A stretch of DNA of 64,000 bases, taken from NCBI RefSeq assembly GCF_000024885.1, contig NC_013512.1, forward strand, positions 2,108,001 to 2,172,000, in the 5' to 3' direction. Within the stretch, counting starts at the first letter, position 1; every line of letters starts with the position of its first letter. The translations under genes were made by a program, and so were the position numbers. The DNA is from Sulfurospirillum deleyianum DSM 6946 (GTDB lineage: Bacteria; Campylobacterota; Campylobacteria; Campylobacterales; Sulfurospirillaceae). Positions 26,414-33,484 of this stretch are shown here, in pieces. The notes under the pieces are model-generated. The model searched no databases, was not told the origin of the DNA, and saw only the letters and a program-made list of their open reading frames with translations.

Positions 26414-26691
26414 TTTTTCGCTTTTATTGAGGTGCGTGATACTATCACGCCCTCATATCCCGTTGTTTTTACCGCATCCAAATAGACCTTATCTTCAATC
26501 CCCTCTTCAGCAACAATCACCGCTTTTTTACTCTGAAGTGTGACTTTTAAGCTTTCAACGCCTTGTACATTTTTAAGTGCTTTTTTCACCGCCGTGGTGC
26601 ATAAAGGACAGTGCATACTAGCAACCAAAATAACGACTTCTTCTTGTGCGAATAACACGCTTGCTATTAAAAGCATAAAAATAGACCTCAT
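26410..26691 (-). CDS. Periplasmic heavy-metal-associated (MerP-like) protein
   Basis: A 93-residue exported HMA-domain protein. A short signal peptide (MRSIFMLLIASVLFA) precedes the metal-binding loop MHCPLCTTAV with its CxxC pair. Overlaps the MerT-like gene start by four bases. With that gene it forms a MerT/MerP-like metal uptake pair, but no merA reductase or merR regulator is near, so the metal need not be mercury. Confidence 0.78.
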   Translation of the reverse strand: MRSIFMLLIASVLFAQEEVVILVASMHCPLCTTAVKKALKNVQGVESLKVTLQSKKAVIVAEEGIEDKVYLDAVKTTGYEGVIVSRTSIKAKN

Positions 26692-27020
26692 TCATTCCCT
26701 TCTAAAAAAAACTGCGCAAACTCTGGATAAAGCAAAACTAGCAAAATGACCCCTAAAACCGTGGCGTACGTCCATGCATAAACCTTACGTTTTTGAAAAT
26801 TACATGTAACGCATTGCGCCTTGTAACTTCGCCATGAAAGCCATAAAATCAGCAAAGAAACCAACGAAAGCGGTATACGAAACGGGCTTAGTGCTTCAGC
26901 AAAACTTAAAAATCCAAACGAGATGCCAAAGAGTAAAAAAAGTAGAGGCGGCAAGCAACATGTGGTTGCTAAAACCGCCGTAAAAAGCGCTGTAAAGATA
27001 CTTAGCATCTCTTTTTTCAT
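26688..27020 (-). CDS. MerT-like membrane transport protein
   Basis: A 110-residue protein with three predicted membrane helices. A vicinal Cys pair lies in the first helix (ATTCCLPPLLF), the signature of MerT mercuric transporters, and a second Cys pair (CVTC) in the loop near residue 71, encoded by a palindrome copy (26800-26809). It would accept a thiophilic metal ion from the MerP-like protein and bring it into the cytoplasm. It starts one base after the transglutaminase stop, so the three genes form one operon. Confidence 0.75.
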   Translation of the reverse strand: MKKEMLSIFTALFTAVLATTCCLPPLLFLLFGISFGFLSFAEALSPFRIPLSLVSLLILWLSWRSYKAQCVTCNFQKRKVYAWTYATVLGVILLVLLYPEFAQFFLEGNE

Positions 27021-28109
27021 TTAGCGTTTCTCTTGAGAGACAAAACTGTAACGAAAGGAAGCTGGAGCGTAGTAGTCTAGCACCTCATCTTCGACCTCAG
27101 CGTAAGGGTAGCCAAACATATTAAGCGGTATTTGCGCAGGTTTTGGCTCTAAGATAAAATCACGTGCGGTGTTATATCCCATCCAGTTCATCTCCCAATT
27201 TCCAAAGAAATACGCACGCACTTCTTTAACGAGTGGGTCATTTAACGTCATTTTTTCTGTTAAAATCACTTTGGTGACATCCGCAGGATCGCACGGAATC
27301 CATCCGCATCCATCGATGTAAAATTCCGCTCGACAATGCTCCGCCCCTGTGATTTTTGCTAAGCCTTTCTCATCACTGCTTCCACACGCTTTTGAAAAAC
27401 GAGAACTGCCCAGACGAATACCAAACATCTCACGAGCAGGCACACCCGCACTTCTAAGAAGTGCTACAAATACAGAGCTGATGTCGGTACATTTTCCACC
27501 CATGATGTTTTGCTCAATCGCCTTACCCGCATCGCCCACACCGCAACCTACTACACTGTTATCACGGTACATATTTTCTGTGACCCACAGATAAACCGCT
27601 TTGGCTTTTTCTAGGGGTGTTTTAGCATTTTGAGTAATTTTTTGGGCTAACTCTTTAACTTTTCCACTGGTTGGAATGTGTGCAGTAGGTTTGAGATAGT
27701 GCGCAACCTCTTTGGGGTATTTTGTCGAAGCGGTAGCTTTTGAGAGGTCAGCATTGCGTTCATACGTGGTAACGGTGTAGCTTACCTCCAAAAGTTTCTC
27801 ACCGCCATTTTTCCACTCCGCATAAAGCGTTCTAGCTTTATAGCTGTTTTTATCGGTTACAAAAGCGTTGGTCGCATTGGAGCTAAATTTAAAATCGCTC
27901 ACTTTTTGAAATTCACTCTCTAAAGGAAGTGGAACCCAGAGTTTTGTATGTGCTTTGACATTTTCATGTTGTAGGTTATAACTATTTTTTACCTGAAAAA
28001 TACGCTTTTTACCTGTGGACTCACTCGCTTCTAAGATGGAAACGTGAGGGAGGATAACCCCACTCGCACCTAAAGCCACACACCCTTTTATAAATGCTCT
28101 TCTTTGCAT
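27021..28109 (-). CDS. Tat-exported transglutaminase-like protein
   Basis: A 362-residue protein from the ATG at 28109 (MQRRAFIKGCVALGASG), a twin-arginine-type signal with a strong AAAAAGGA ribosome binding site; longer readings to 28226 run through an intergenic repeat. The transglutaminase core has Cys in GGKCTDISSVFVALLRSAG, His in AEHCRAEFYI and Asp in CDPADVT. Such periplasmic transglutaminase-like enzymes are usually proteases or peptide ligases; target unknown. It is followed immediately by the MerT/MerP-like genes, and the partner relation is not understood. Confidence 0.82.
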   Translation of the reverse strand: MQRRAFIKGCVALGASGVILPHVSILEASESTGKKRIFQVKNSYNLQHENVKAHTKLWVPLPLESEFQKVSDFKFSSNATNAFVTDKNSYKARTLYAEWKNGGEKLLEVSYTVTTYERNADLSKATASTKYPKEVAHYLKPTAHIPTSGKVKELAQKITQNAKTPLEKAKAVYLWVTENMYRDNSVVGCGVGDAGKAIEQNIMGGKCTDISSVFVALLRSAGVPAREMFGIRLGSSRFSKACGSSDEKGLAKITGAEHCRAEFYIDGCGWIPCDPADVTKVILTEKMTLNDPLVKEVRAYFFGNWEMNWMGYNTARDFILEPKPAQIPLNMFGYPYAEVEDEVLDYYAPASFRYSFVSQEKR

Positions 28110-28140
28110 AAAAAATCCTTTTTTGATAATAAAACTCTTG

Positions 28141-28230
28141 ACACGTTTTGAGAGCAAAGCTCTAAAAACTACGCTAACGCTGGGTTTTCTTTGGCAGAAT
28201 GCCCACTTGCAAAATATATTTTGCAAAAAT
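28141..28230 (+). repeat. Intergenic repeat, partial copy 2
   Basis: Contains the core blocks ACACG, AGCAAAGCTCTAAA, CTACGCTAACGCTGGGTTTTC, GGCAGAATGCCCAC and the TTGCAAAA...TTTTGCAA hairpin, but lacks the 5' hairpin and the GCACCC segment of the complete copies. The remaining part of this 270-base gap (28231-28379) shows nothing recognisable. Confidence 0.8.
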
Positions 28231-28379
28231 TCAATGTGGCACGAAGAGTTGGGACATAGTGGTCGTAGAAAAAAGAAGTGATTACGATTATGTCAGTCTA
28301 AACCTTAGACGCCGTGCATGATGGGATTGTACAAATTTGAAACTTAAAATCGTCATATTTAGTAAAGTTACATTTTCCA

Positions 28380-29351
28380 TTAAGCTTTTTTAAGAAGATA
28401 GAGATACTCGTAAATTAGGGACTTACGTGCTTTATTGTGGTAGGCTTTAAAACGGTGATGCGGGATTTGAACAAAGGAAAAATTGCCATATTTTTTCATC
28501 ATTTTTTCAATACTTTCATGCGACAAAAGCCCCTCATCGTTGTAGCTTAACACCACATAAGAAAAATCTGCCTTTTGAACAATCTCCTCTAACGCCACAA
28601 GCGCTGTGGTCGCTTTACAGTAGCGTGAGCTTGCATAAGCTCTCAGCCCTGTTTTGCCTTTGGGAACAAAGGTGTCGTAATGCGCAATGGTATTTAAGAG
28701 ATGATAATTTGCCCCATATTGCCTGCGATTGTAAGGCGGATCGAGGTAGAGAATGTCCCCTTTGAGCTTAGAAATCAGCGCATTAGCATCCTCACAAAAT
28801 ACCTGATGAGCCGCAAAACTTGGCGTATAAAAAAGCGGTTTTAAGCACACAGGCTCACAGGCTTGAGATTTGAGATTTTTCAAAAAGGCACTGTAAACCG
28901 AAGCGGTATTTGCCACAGCGTCCGCACTGTGAAGCAAGGAGGCAAGCAGATAGGTGTAACGCTCTTCATCCTCTTTGTACGCCTCAATGCCTTGACGTAG
29001 GGCATCGATTTTTTGAGCATTTTCATCGGAAAAATAAGACCTGCCACTACTTTTGGAGTAGTGCTTATAAAGCCAGCCTTGCACAGGGCTGAGCGCATTT
29101 AACGCCTGAAAATCAGCCTCTACGCCCTCCAACACGCCCGTTTGCAACTGCGCTTTACTTAGAAGATAACTATAATACTCCCTATCGTTGCTTAAAACAA
29201 CTGCCCCTTTTTGCGCAAAAAAGCTTCCCACGACCCCACTGCCTGAGAACAAATCACAGACGATTTTCCCCTCAAAAGTATCGTTAATGAGCGCTAGGAT
29301 GTGATGTTCAAGAAACGCTAAAAGTTTTGCTTTGGAGCCTATGTAGTTCAT
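28380..29351 (-). CDS. D12-class DNA N6-adenine methyltransferase
   Basis: A 323-residue methylase from the ATG at 29351 (MNYIGSKAKLLAFLE). SAM-binding motif DLFSGSGVVGSFF is near residues 38-50 and the catalytic DPPYNRRQYGANY near 195-207; the order is alpha-class (Dam/D12-like). There is no restriction endonuclease gene beside it, so it is probably an orphan epigenetic methylase. Recognition sequence cannot be read. The promoter region upstream contains a palindrome copy (29395-29404). Confidence 0.85.
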   Translation of the reverse strand: MNYIGSKAKLLAFLEHHILALINDTFEGKIVCDLFSGSGVVGSFFAQKGAVVLSNDREYYSYLLSKAQLQTGVLEGVEADFQALNALSPVQGWLYKHYSKSSGRSYFSDENAQKIDALRQGIEAYKEDEERYTYLLASLLHSADAVANTASVYSAFLKNLKSQACEPVCLKPLFYTPSFAAHQVFCEDANALISKLKGDILYLDPPYNRRQYGANYHLLNTIAHYDTFVPKGKTGLRAYASSRYCKATTALVALEEIVQKADFSYVVLSYNDEGLLSHESIEKMMKKYGNFSFVQIPHHRFKAYHNKARKSLIYEYLYLLKKA

Positions 29352-29394
29352 TCTTTTCCTGCACAATTTTTTATATCATAGCAAAAAAATAGGT

Positions 29395-29404
29395 TTACAT
29401 GTAA
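29395..29404. repeat. TTACATGTAA palindrome upstream of the methylase gene
   Basis: A perfect copy in the form GTTTACATGTAAAC between the histidine kinase stop and the methylase start. A possible -10 (TATGAT) for the methylase gene lies between this site and the start codon. Confidence 0.85.
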
Positions 29405-29408
29405 ACGC

Positions 29409-30665
29409 TTAAAAACGAATCCTAAAACAATTTTTTCCCTTTACATGTAAATACTCCAAAGCAAAGCCATGCTTCACAACAATCGCATTAGCGATGTAAA
29501 GCCCTAGCCCTAAACCCGCACTAGAACTCTCCACCGCACGGTTAAACGGACGTGAAAAGTCCATCTTCTCTTTGGCAATCGCCTCTCCCACACTCTCAAT
29601 GCTCACCATCCCCTCTTCTATGACCACATCCACCTTCTGCGTGGAGTGCTTCAAAGCGTTGTCCAGAAGATTTTTCAAGGCGGTGGCGAAGAGCTCAAAA
29701 TCGATTAAAATGAGAGGAATAAACTCTTCTGAATGCACCTCAATGCGACTCGCATCACACAACAACAAATCTCTCGCATGGTCTAGCACATCGATCATCC
29801 GATACGCCTTTGGCTCTAAAACCCACTCGTTAGAGCTTAGCTTTTCCACCTTCACCATCTCTTCTAAAAGGGTTTCTAAGCGCTCAAAAATGCGCTCCAT
29901 TTGGCTTTGGTGTTTGACATTTTCCAAACTATGGCAGACAATTTTACCTTTCATAATCGGCGTTTTAAGCTCATGCAAAATATTGCGTAAAAAAAGCGTG
30001 CGAGCCTCTTTAAGGTGGTGAATCTTCTCCACCGCATGGTTAAACTCCGTAGCAATTTCTCCTAGTTCATCCTCGCTCTCAACGCCAATGGCTTGAAAGG
30101 TTTGTGCATCGCCCACGTGTTCAATGGCACTTTTAAGATGGCGCAATCTAAGCAACTTTTTAAGCACCACGCCAAAAAAAAGCAGCATCAAAAGGTTAAT
30201 CACCCCACCCAAAATCCATACCCGATACGGGCTAAAGAGTCCTTCATCTTCTAACACTATTTTTTCATGCACCAAACGTATAGGTAAAGGTGGTGGAGGC
30301 ATCCCAAACCCTCCAAAAGCATGCGGTGGCGGTGGTGGTGGCAAATCTTTTTTAGGCACAAAGTAGAGCTTTTTCTCATAACGCATCATCTCAAACAAAG
30401 GGTCTTCCAAAAGCACTTCACCCCTATCATGAAGTGTTTGTGTGGGCATGGAACTTATCTTTACATGTAAAGGTTTGAGGTGCTCATTAAAACGCTCCAA
30501 AGGAACATCCTTTAAAAGTCGTACCGCCATTACAAAACGCTGAAACGCAAAGTAACTTAGCTCACTCTTTTGACGCTTATACTCTAGCGCTAAAGCGATG
30601 TTAATCACCACCAAACAGAGCGCAAAAAAAGTAGAAATAAGGGTAATAATAGAAATTTTACGCAT
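29409..30665 (-). CDS. Membrane sensor histidine kinase (ArsS-like)
   Basis: A 418-residue kinase from the ATG at 30665 (MRKISIITLI), overlapping the response regulator stop by eight bases. Two membrane helices (about 5-27 and 168-190) enclose a periplasmic domain ending in a proline-rich stretch, PPPPPPHAFGGFGMPPPPLP. HAMP, then H-box RNILHELKTPIMKG, N-box and GLGLGLYIAN follow. With the downstream-encoded regulator it resembles the Campylobacterota ArsRS family. The polyproline periplasmic loop is unusual and is echoed in the EF-hand protein encoded upstream. Two palindrome copies lie in the gene (29441 and 30461), both read as LHVK. Confidence 0.87.
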   Translation of the reverse strand: MRKISIITLISTFFALCLVVINIALALEYKRQKSELSYFAFQRFVMAVRLLKDVPLERFNEHLKPLHVKISSMPTQTLHDRGEVLLEDPLFEMMRYEKKLYFVPKKDLPPPPPPHAFGGFGMPPPPLPIRLVHEKIVLEDEGLFSPYRVWILGGVINLLMLLFFGVVLKKLLRLRHLKSAIEHVGDAQTFQAIGVESEDELGEIATEFNHAVEKIHHLKEARTLFLRNILHELKTPIMKGKIVCHSLENVKHQSQMERIFERLETLLEEMVKVEKLSSNEWVLEPKAYRMIDVLDHARDLLLCDASRIEVHSEEFIPLILIDFELFATALKNLLDNALKHSTQKVDVVIEEGMVSIESVGEAIAKEKMDFSRPFNRAVESSSAGLGLGLYIANAIVVKHGFALEYLHVKGKNCFRIRF

Positions 30666-31326
30666 TGACAAACTTATAACCCACCCCTCGCACCGAGAGA
30701 ATAAAGCGTGGTTTTTTGGGGTCATCGCCTATTTTTTGACGAATCCGCCCCATAATGACATCAATGCTTTTTAAACTGCTCTCATACTTGATGGAGCCAA
30801 TGTTTAAGAGTAACTCCTCTCGTGAGATAACAAAGCCCTCTTTTTTAAGCATATACGCCACAATGTCATATTCGGCTTGCGTGAGCTTTAGCGCCTCTTT
30901 GCCACGCTTAATTAGATGACGCTCTTCATCCATCACAAAAGCTGGAACACCCTGTTCTTGAACACTTGAACCACGTCTTAAAATGGCTCGAAGTCTAAAA
31001 GCAAGCTCTCTTGGGTCGTAAGGTTTGGGTAAAAAATCATCCGCTCCCCGCTCAAAACCCATCACTTTATCGTTCATATCGGAGCGTGCAGAAGAGATAA
31101 TAATCGGAAGATTGGGTAGGCTTTGATGCACAATACGGCAAATTTCAAGTCCGTCGATTTGGGGGAGTGAGAGGTCAAGCACGAGTGCGTCAAAAAAACC
31201 ATTTTGCAAAGCGGTTAAACCCTCCAAAGGCGTACATGCCAACGTGGTTTGAATAGCCTCTTGCAAAAGCGACTCTTGCAGAAGTTGCCCTAGTTCTATA
31301 TCATCTTCAATCATCAATATATTCAT
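30658..31326 (-). CDS. OmpR-family response regulator
   Basis: A 222-residue two-domain regulator. Receiver domain: MNILMIEDDIELG with acidic pocket, phosphorylated Asp in ALVDLSLP-like LVLDLSLPQIDG, Thr/Ser in IIISSARS and Lys in FLPKPYD. The winged-helix effector includes SREELLLNIGSIKYESSLKSIDVIMGRIRQKIG and a C-terminal SVRGVGYKF. It forms a two-component system with the kinase. Probably regulates the EF-hand gene upstream or itself; no binding site could be defined. Confidence 0.9.
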   Translation of the reverse strand: MNILMIEDDIELGQLLQESLLQEAIQTTLACTPLEGLTALQNGFFDALVLDLSLPQIDGLEICRIVHQSLPNLPIIISSARSDMNDKVMGFERGADDFLPKPYDPRELAFRLRAILRRGSSVQEQGVPAFVMDEERHLIKRGKEALKLTQAEYDIVAYMLKKEGFVISREELLLNIGSIKYESSLKSIDVIMGRIRQKIGDDPKKPRFILSVRGVGYKFVNA

Positions 31327-31369
31327 CATGCTTGATTATAACGAAGAAAAAGTAAACCAAAAGTAACAC

Positions 31370-31399
31370 TAAACCACGCCTTGCTTAGAGCGTGGTTTA
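31370..31399 (-). terminator. Terminator between EF-hand and response-regulator genes
   Basis: A perfect 10-bp stem TAAACCACGC/GCGTGGTTTA with a 10-base loop lies just after the EF-hand stop codon. Only a weak T-rich stretch follows on the minus strand, so termination may be incomplete and allow some read-through into the two-component genes. Confidence 0.65.
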
Positions 31400-31403
31400 G
31401 GGC

Positions 31404-32327
31404 TTATGCGCTTAGGTTAAACGATGAGCCTGAAAGGCTGGTTTGGGTAGAGTAGCGTGAGACGATTTGTGCTAAAAGCGCACTCATCAAAGACTCCTCC
31501 TCGCTGGAGCTACTAGCAACGTCTTCAGTGCCAATACTCTCTGCTTTGGTAGACTCTTTATACGCTTGTGCTTCTGCTGAGCTTACTTTGCCATCTTCAT
31601 TCGCATCGGCTTCATCAAAATTTTCAATGACCGATTCCAATAAAGAAGCAAGATTGCTATCCGTAGATGCGGCGGTTTCTGCCATCGCTGTTAGCTCATC
31701 AATGGTATAACCCGTATCTTCCTCCTCACTCTCACTGCTTGAAGGCGGTGGTGGAGGTGGAGGCATCATGCCTGAGCTTGCAACATTGCTTGCTTCAGCA
31801 TTCTCAGTGCTTTCACTGGTGGATTGCTGGTATGCCATCGCCTCAGCGGCGGTTACTTTGCCATCACCATCACTGTCTGCGGCATCAAAGTTTTCCACCA
31901 CAGATGCCAACAAGGAAGCCAAATTGCTATCACTTGAGCCAACGTCTTCCGCCATAGCGGTCAGTTCCTCTTGTGTATAGCCTGTATCTTCACTCTCACT
32001 GCTGGAAGGTGGTGGCGGAGGTGGGGGCATACTTCCAGCAACCATGTTTGAGCTTTCAGAAAGTGAAGCACTTAGCTCCTCTTGCGAAATCGTACCATCT
32101 CCATCACTATCTAACGATGAAAAAGCACTGCTAATAGCACTTTCATCGCTGATAGAGAGTGCTAGAGCGGCACTACTAAACTCAGCACTATCAACCGAAC
32201 CGCTACTATCAGAATCCATAGAAGTAAGCAACGCTTCTGCAAAATCTGAACTACTAGAGCGACTCGAGCTAGTCGTGCTACCGTACGAAAGGTAGGTTTC
32301 GTAAAGAGAACTTGAACCAACGGTCAT
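31404..32327 (-). CDS. EF-hand protein with polyproline repeats
   Basis: A 307-residue Ser/Asp-rich protein from the ATG at 32327, chosen for its strong AAGGAGGAG ribosome binding site. There are four EF-hand loops: DSDSSGSVDSAEF, DSDGDGTISQEEL, DSDGDGKVTAAEA and DANEDGKVSSAEA. The last two sit in a tandem duplication of about 80 residues, each unit starting with a run of seven prolines followed by SSSESE and TGYTxxELTAMAE. No signal peptide is visible. It probably binds Ca2+; export route and partners are unknown. Translation of Pro7 would need EF-P. Adjacent to a kinase with a proline-rich sensor loop. Confidence 0.8.
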   Translation of the reverse strand: MTVGSSSLYETYLSYGSTTSSSRSSSSDFAEALLTSMDSDSSGSVDSAEFSSAALALSISDESAISSAFSSLDSDGDGTISQEELSASLSESSNMVAGSMPPPPPPPSSSESEDTGYTQEELTAMAEDVGSSDSNLASLLASVVENFDAADSDGDGKVTAAEAMAYQQSTSESTENAEASNVASSGMMPPPPPPPSSSESEEEDTGYTIDELTAMAETAASTDSNLASLLESVIENFDEADANEDGKVSSAEAQAYKESTKAESIGTEDVASSSSEEESLMSALLAQIVSRYSTQTSLSGSSFNLSA

Positions 32328-32405
32328 AGTCTCCTCCTTTGTTTGGCTTGGGAAATTTCCCACATGCCATCCTAATACCAAAGCGGTAAACGGTGGGTAA
32401 CATTT

Positions 32406-32415
32406 TTACATGTAA
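32406..32415. repeat. TTACATGTAA palindrome beside the CobW remnant
   Basis: A perfect copy four bases beyond the stop codon of the truncated CobW tail and about 80 bases upstream of the EF-hand start. Confidence 0.85.
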
Positions 32416-32419
32416 AGAA

Positions 32420-32524
32420 TTACGCAGGGACTTGAAGGTAGAGTTTATCGAGGTTTTTGCCTCTATACACCAAAAACGTCTCATGCACGTGGTCTTCGTG
32501 TTGGGGGACACATTCGTAGGTTAC
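32420..32524 (-). pseudogene. 3' remnant of a second CobW-family gene
   Basis: Translating the minus strand gives 34 residues ending TFLVYRGKNLDKLYLQVPA and a stop, matching the C-terminal end of the intact CobW protein (TFLVYIGKHMDKLYLQAPV-like, 33485-33600) at about 80 percent of bases by eye. No start codon or upstream domain remains; the nucleotidyltransferase gene stop lies at the break. It is therefore the surviving tail of a diverged paralogue whose body was replaced or deleted. Confidence 0.8.
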
Positions 32525-33069
32525 TTTGAACCTTTTAGGGTTAAGTGTTGAATGAAATGATCACATTTTTTATCTGCTCCTTCTTTATGAGACCATTCCC
32601 TTATAGACACCAAATCATAATCATTTTGTTCAGCAACCCAAACCGCTTGTTGTAACGCTTGTTCATCGTCCCAGTGATAATATGCAGCAAGCCTATCTTT
32701 AATACAATCCGTAGGCGTTAGAAGTCTTAATACCCCAGCTTCTGTAGCTATTTCTGCTATCTTCTCAACGGGGGCATCACCAACGCCAAGAGGGCCAGAA
32801 GGAAACTCTATAAAATACTTTGTATCTTCATGAATAAAGTATTTGTTATGTTCTCTAAAGCCTAGTTTTAACATAACATGATGAATTTTTTTATACTGCT
32901 CATTGTACCGATTAATCAAATCCAAATCCCACGAACTATATTCACCTCTGCTGTATATCTCAACACACGAACCTCCAGAGAGCACAACATCTATACCCTG
33001 AGTCATAAGAGCATCGCAGATAAAGCCACCCAACTCTTTTAAATCCATCGCTTTTATCTGCTTTTTCAT
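32521..33069 (-). CDS. Pol-beta-type nucleotidyltransferase
   Basis: A 182-residue protein with the nucleotidyltransferase signature VLSGGSCVEIYSRG (GGS at 32-34) followed by SSWDLDLI (Asp48 and Asp50); a third acidic residue in KYFIEFPSG near residue 80 completes the metal site. This layout matches DUF6036/AbiEii-like nucleotidyltransferases. It starts inside the stop region of the wHTH gene (four-base overlap), giving a two-gene module similar to regulator-nucleotidyltransferase toxin-antitoxin or abortive-infection pairs. Activity as toxin is inferred. Confidence 0.75.
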   Translation of the reverse strand: MKKQIKAMDLKELGGFICDALMTQGIDVVLSGGSCVEIYSRGEYSSWDLDLINRYNEQYKKIHHVMLKLGFREHNKYFIHEDTKYFIEFPSGPLGVGDAPVEKIAEIATEAGVLRLLTPTDCIKDRLAAYYHWDDEQALQQAVWVAEQNDYDLVSIREWSHKEGADKKCDHFIQHLTLKGSK

Positions 33070-33395
33070 AAAGGTTTACCTACTCTTCTGGGGCGTTTTC
33101 TTTGCATCTCAAACTTCTCTTTTAATTCAGGTTTATAATAAGACCGTGCTTTAACAAGTAGCGCCGTTAATTCTTCTAAAAAAGCATATCTAGGGTTTAA
33201 AAAATAGACTTTGGTGCGACCCGACATTTTACTCAACGCCAAACCATTCGCTTCAAAATGCTGTAATTGATTTTGGATAGAGGGCAAAGAGACATCAAAG
33301 TATTTTGCTATTTCTCGTGCATATCCCTCGTTAAATACAAGAAGATACTGTAAGGTGAGTTCTCGATTTTTTGTGCCCAAAAGTGCTTCCAACAT
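33066..33395 (-). CDS. Winged-helix (ArsR/MarR-like) regulator
   Basis: A 109-residue DNA-binding protein: GYAREIAKYFDVSLPSIQNQ forms the recognition helix-turn-helix (about residues 28-47), LQHFEANGLALSKMSGRTKVYFLNPRYAF the wing. The C terminus is very basic (KRPRRVGKPL). No metal-binding Cys cluster is seen. Located upstream of and overlapping the nucleotidyltransferase gene, so likely an autoregulating partner. Confidence 0.75.
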   Translation of the reverse strand: MLEALLGTKNRELTLQYLLVFNEGYAREIAKYFDVSLPSIQNQLQHFEANGLALSKMSGRTKVYFLNPRYAFLEELTALLVKARSYYKPELKEKFEMQRKRPRRVGKPL

Positions 33396-33484
33396 TATTT
33401 TTCCATTTTGATATAATATTTATGTCATATGACACAAGTATTATATCACAAATAACGACCACACCGCATTGAGCATGTAACACT

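Noticed and set aside
31404-32327. Polyproline-coding runs as slippage-prone phase-variation tracts
   Set aside because: The codons are mixed CCA/CCT/CCC in the gene strand with no long homopolymer or uniform short repeat.
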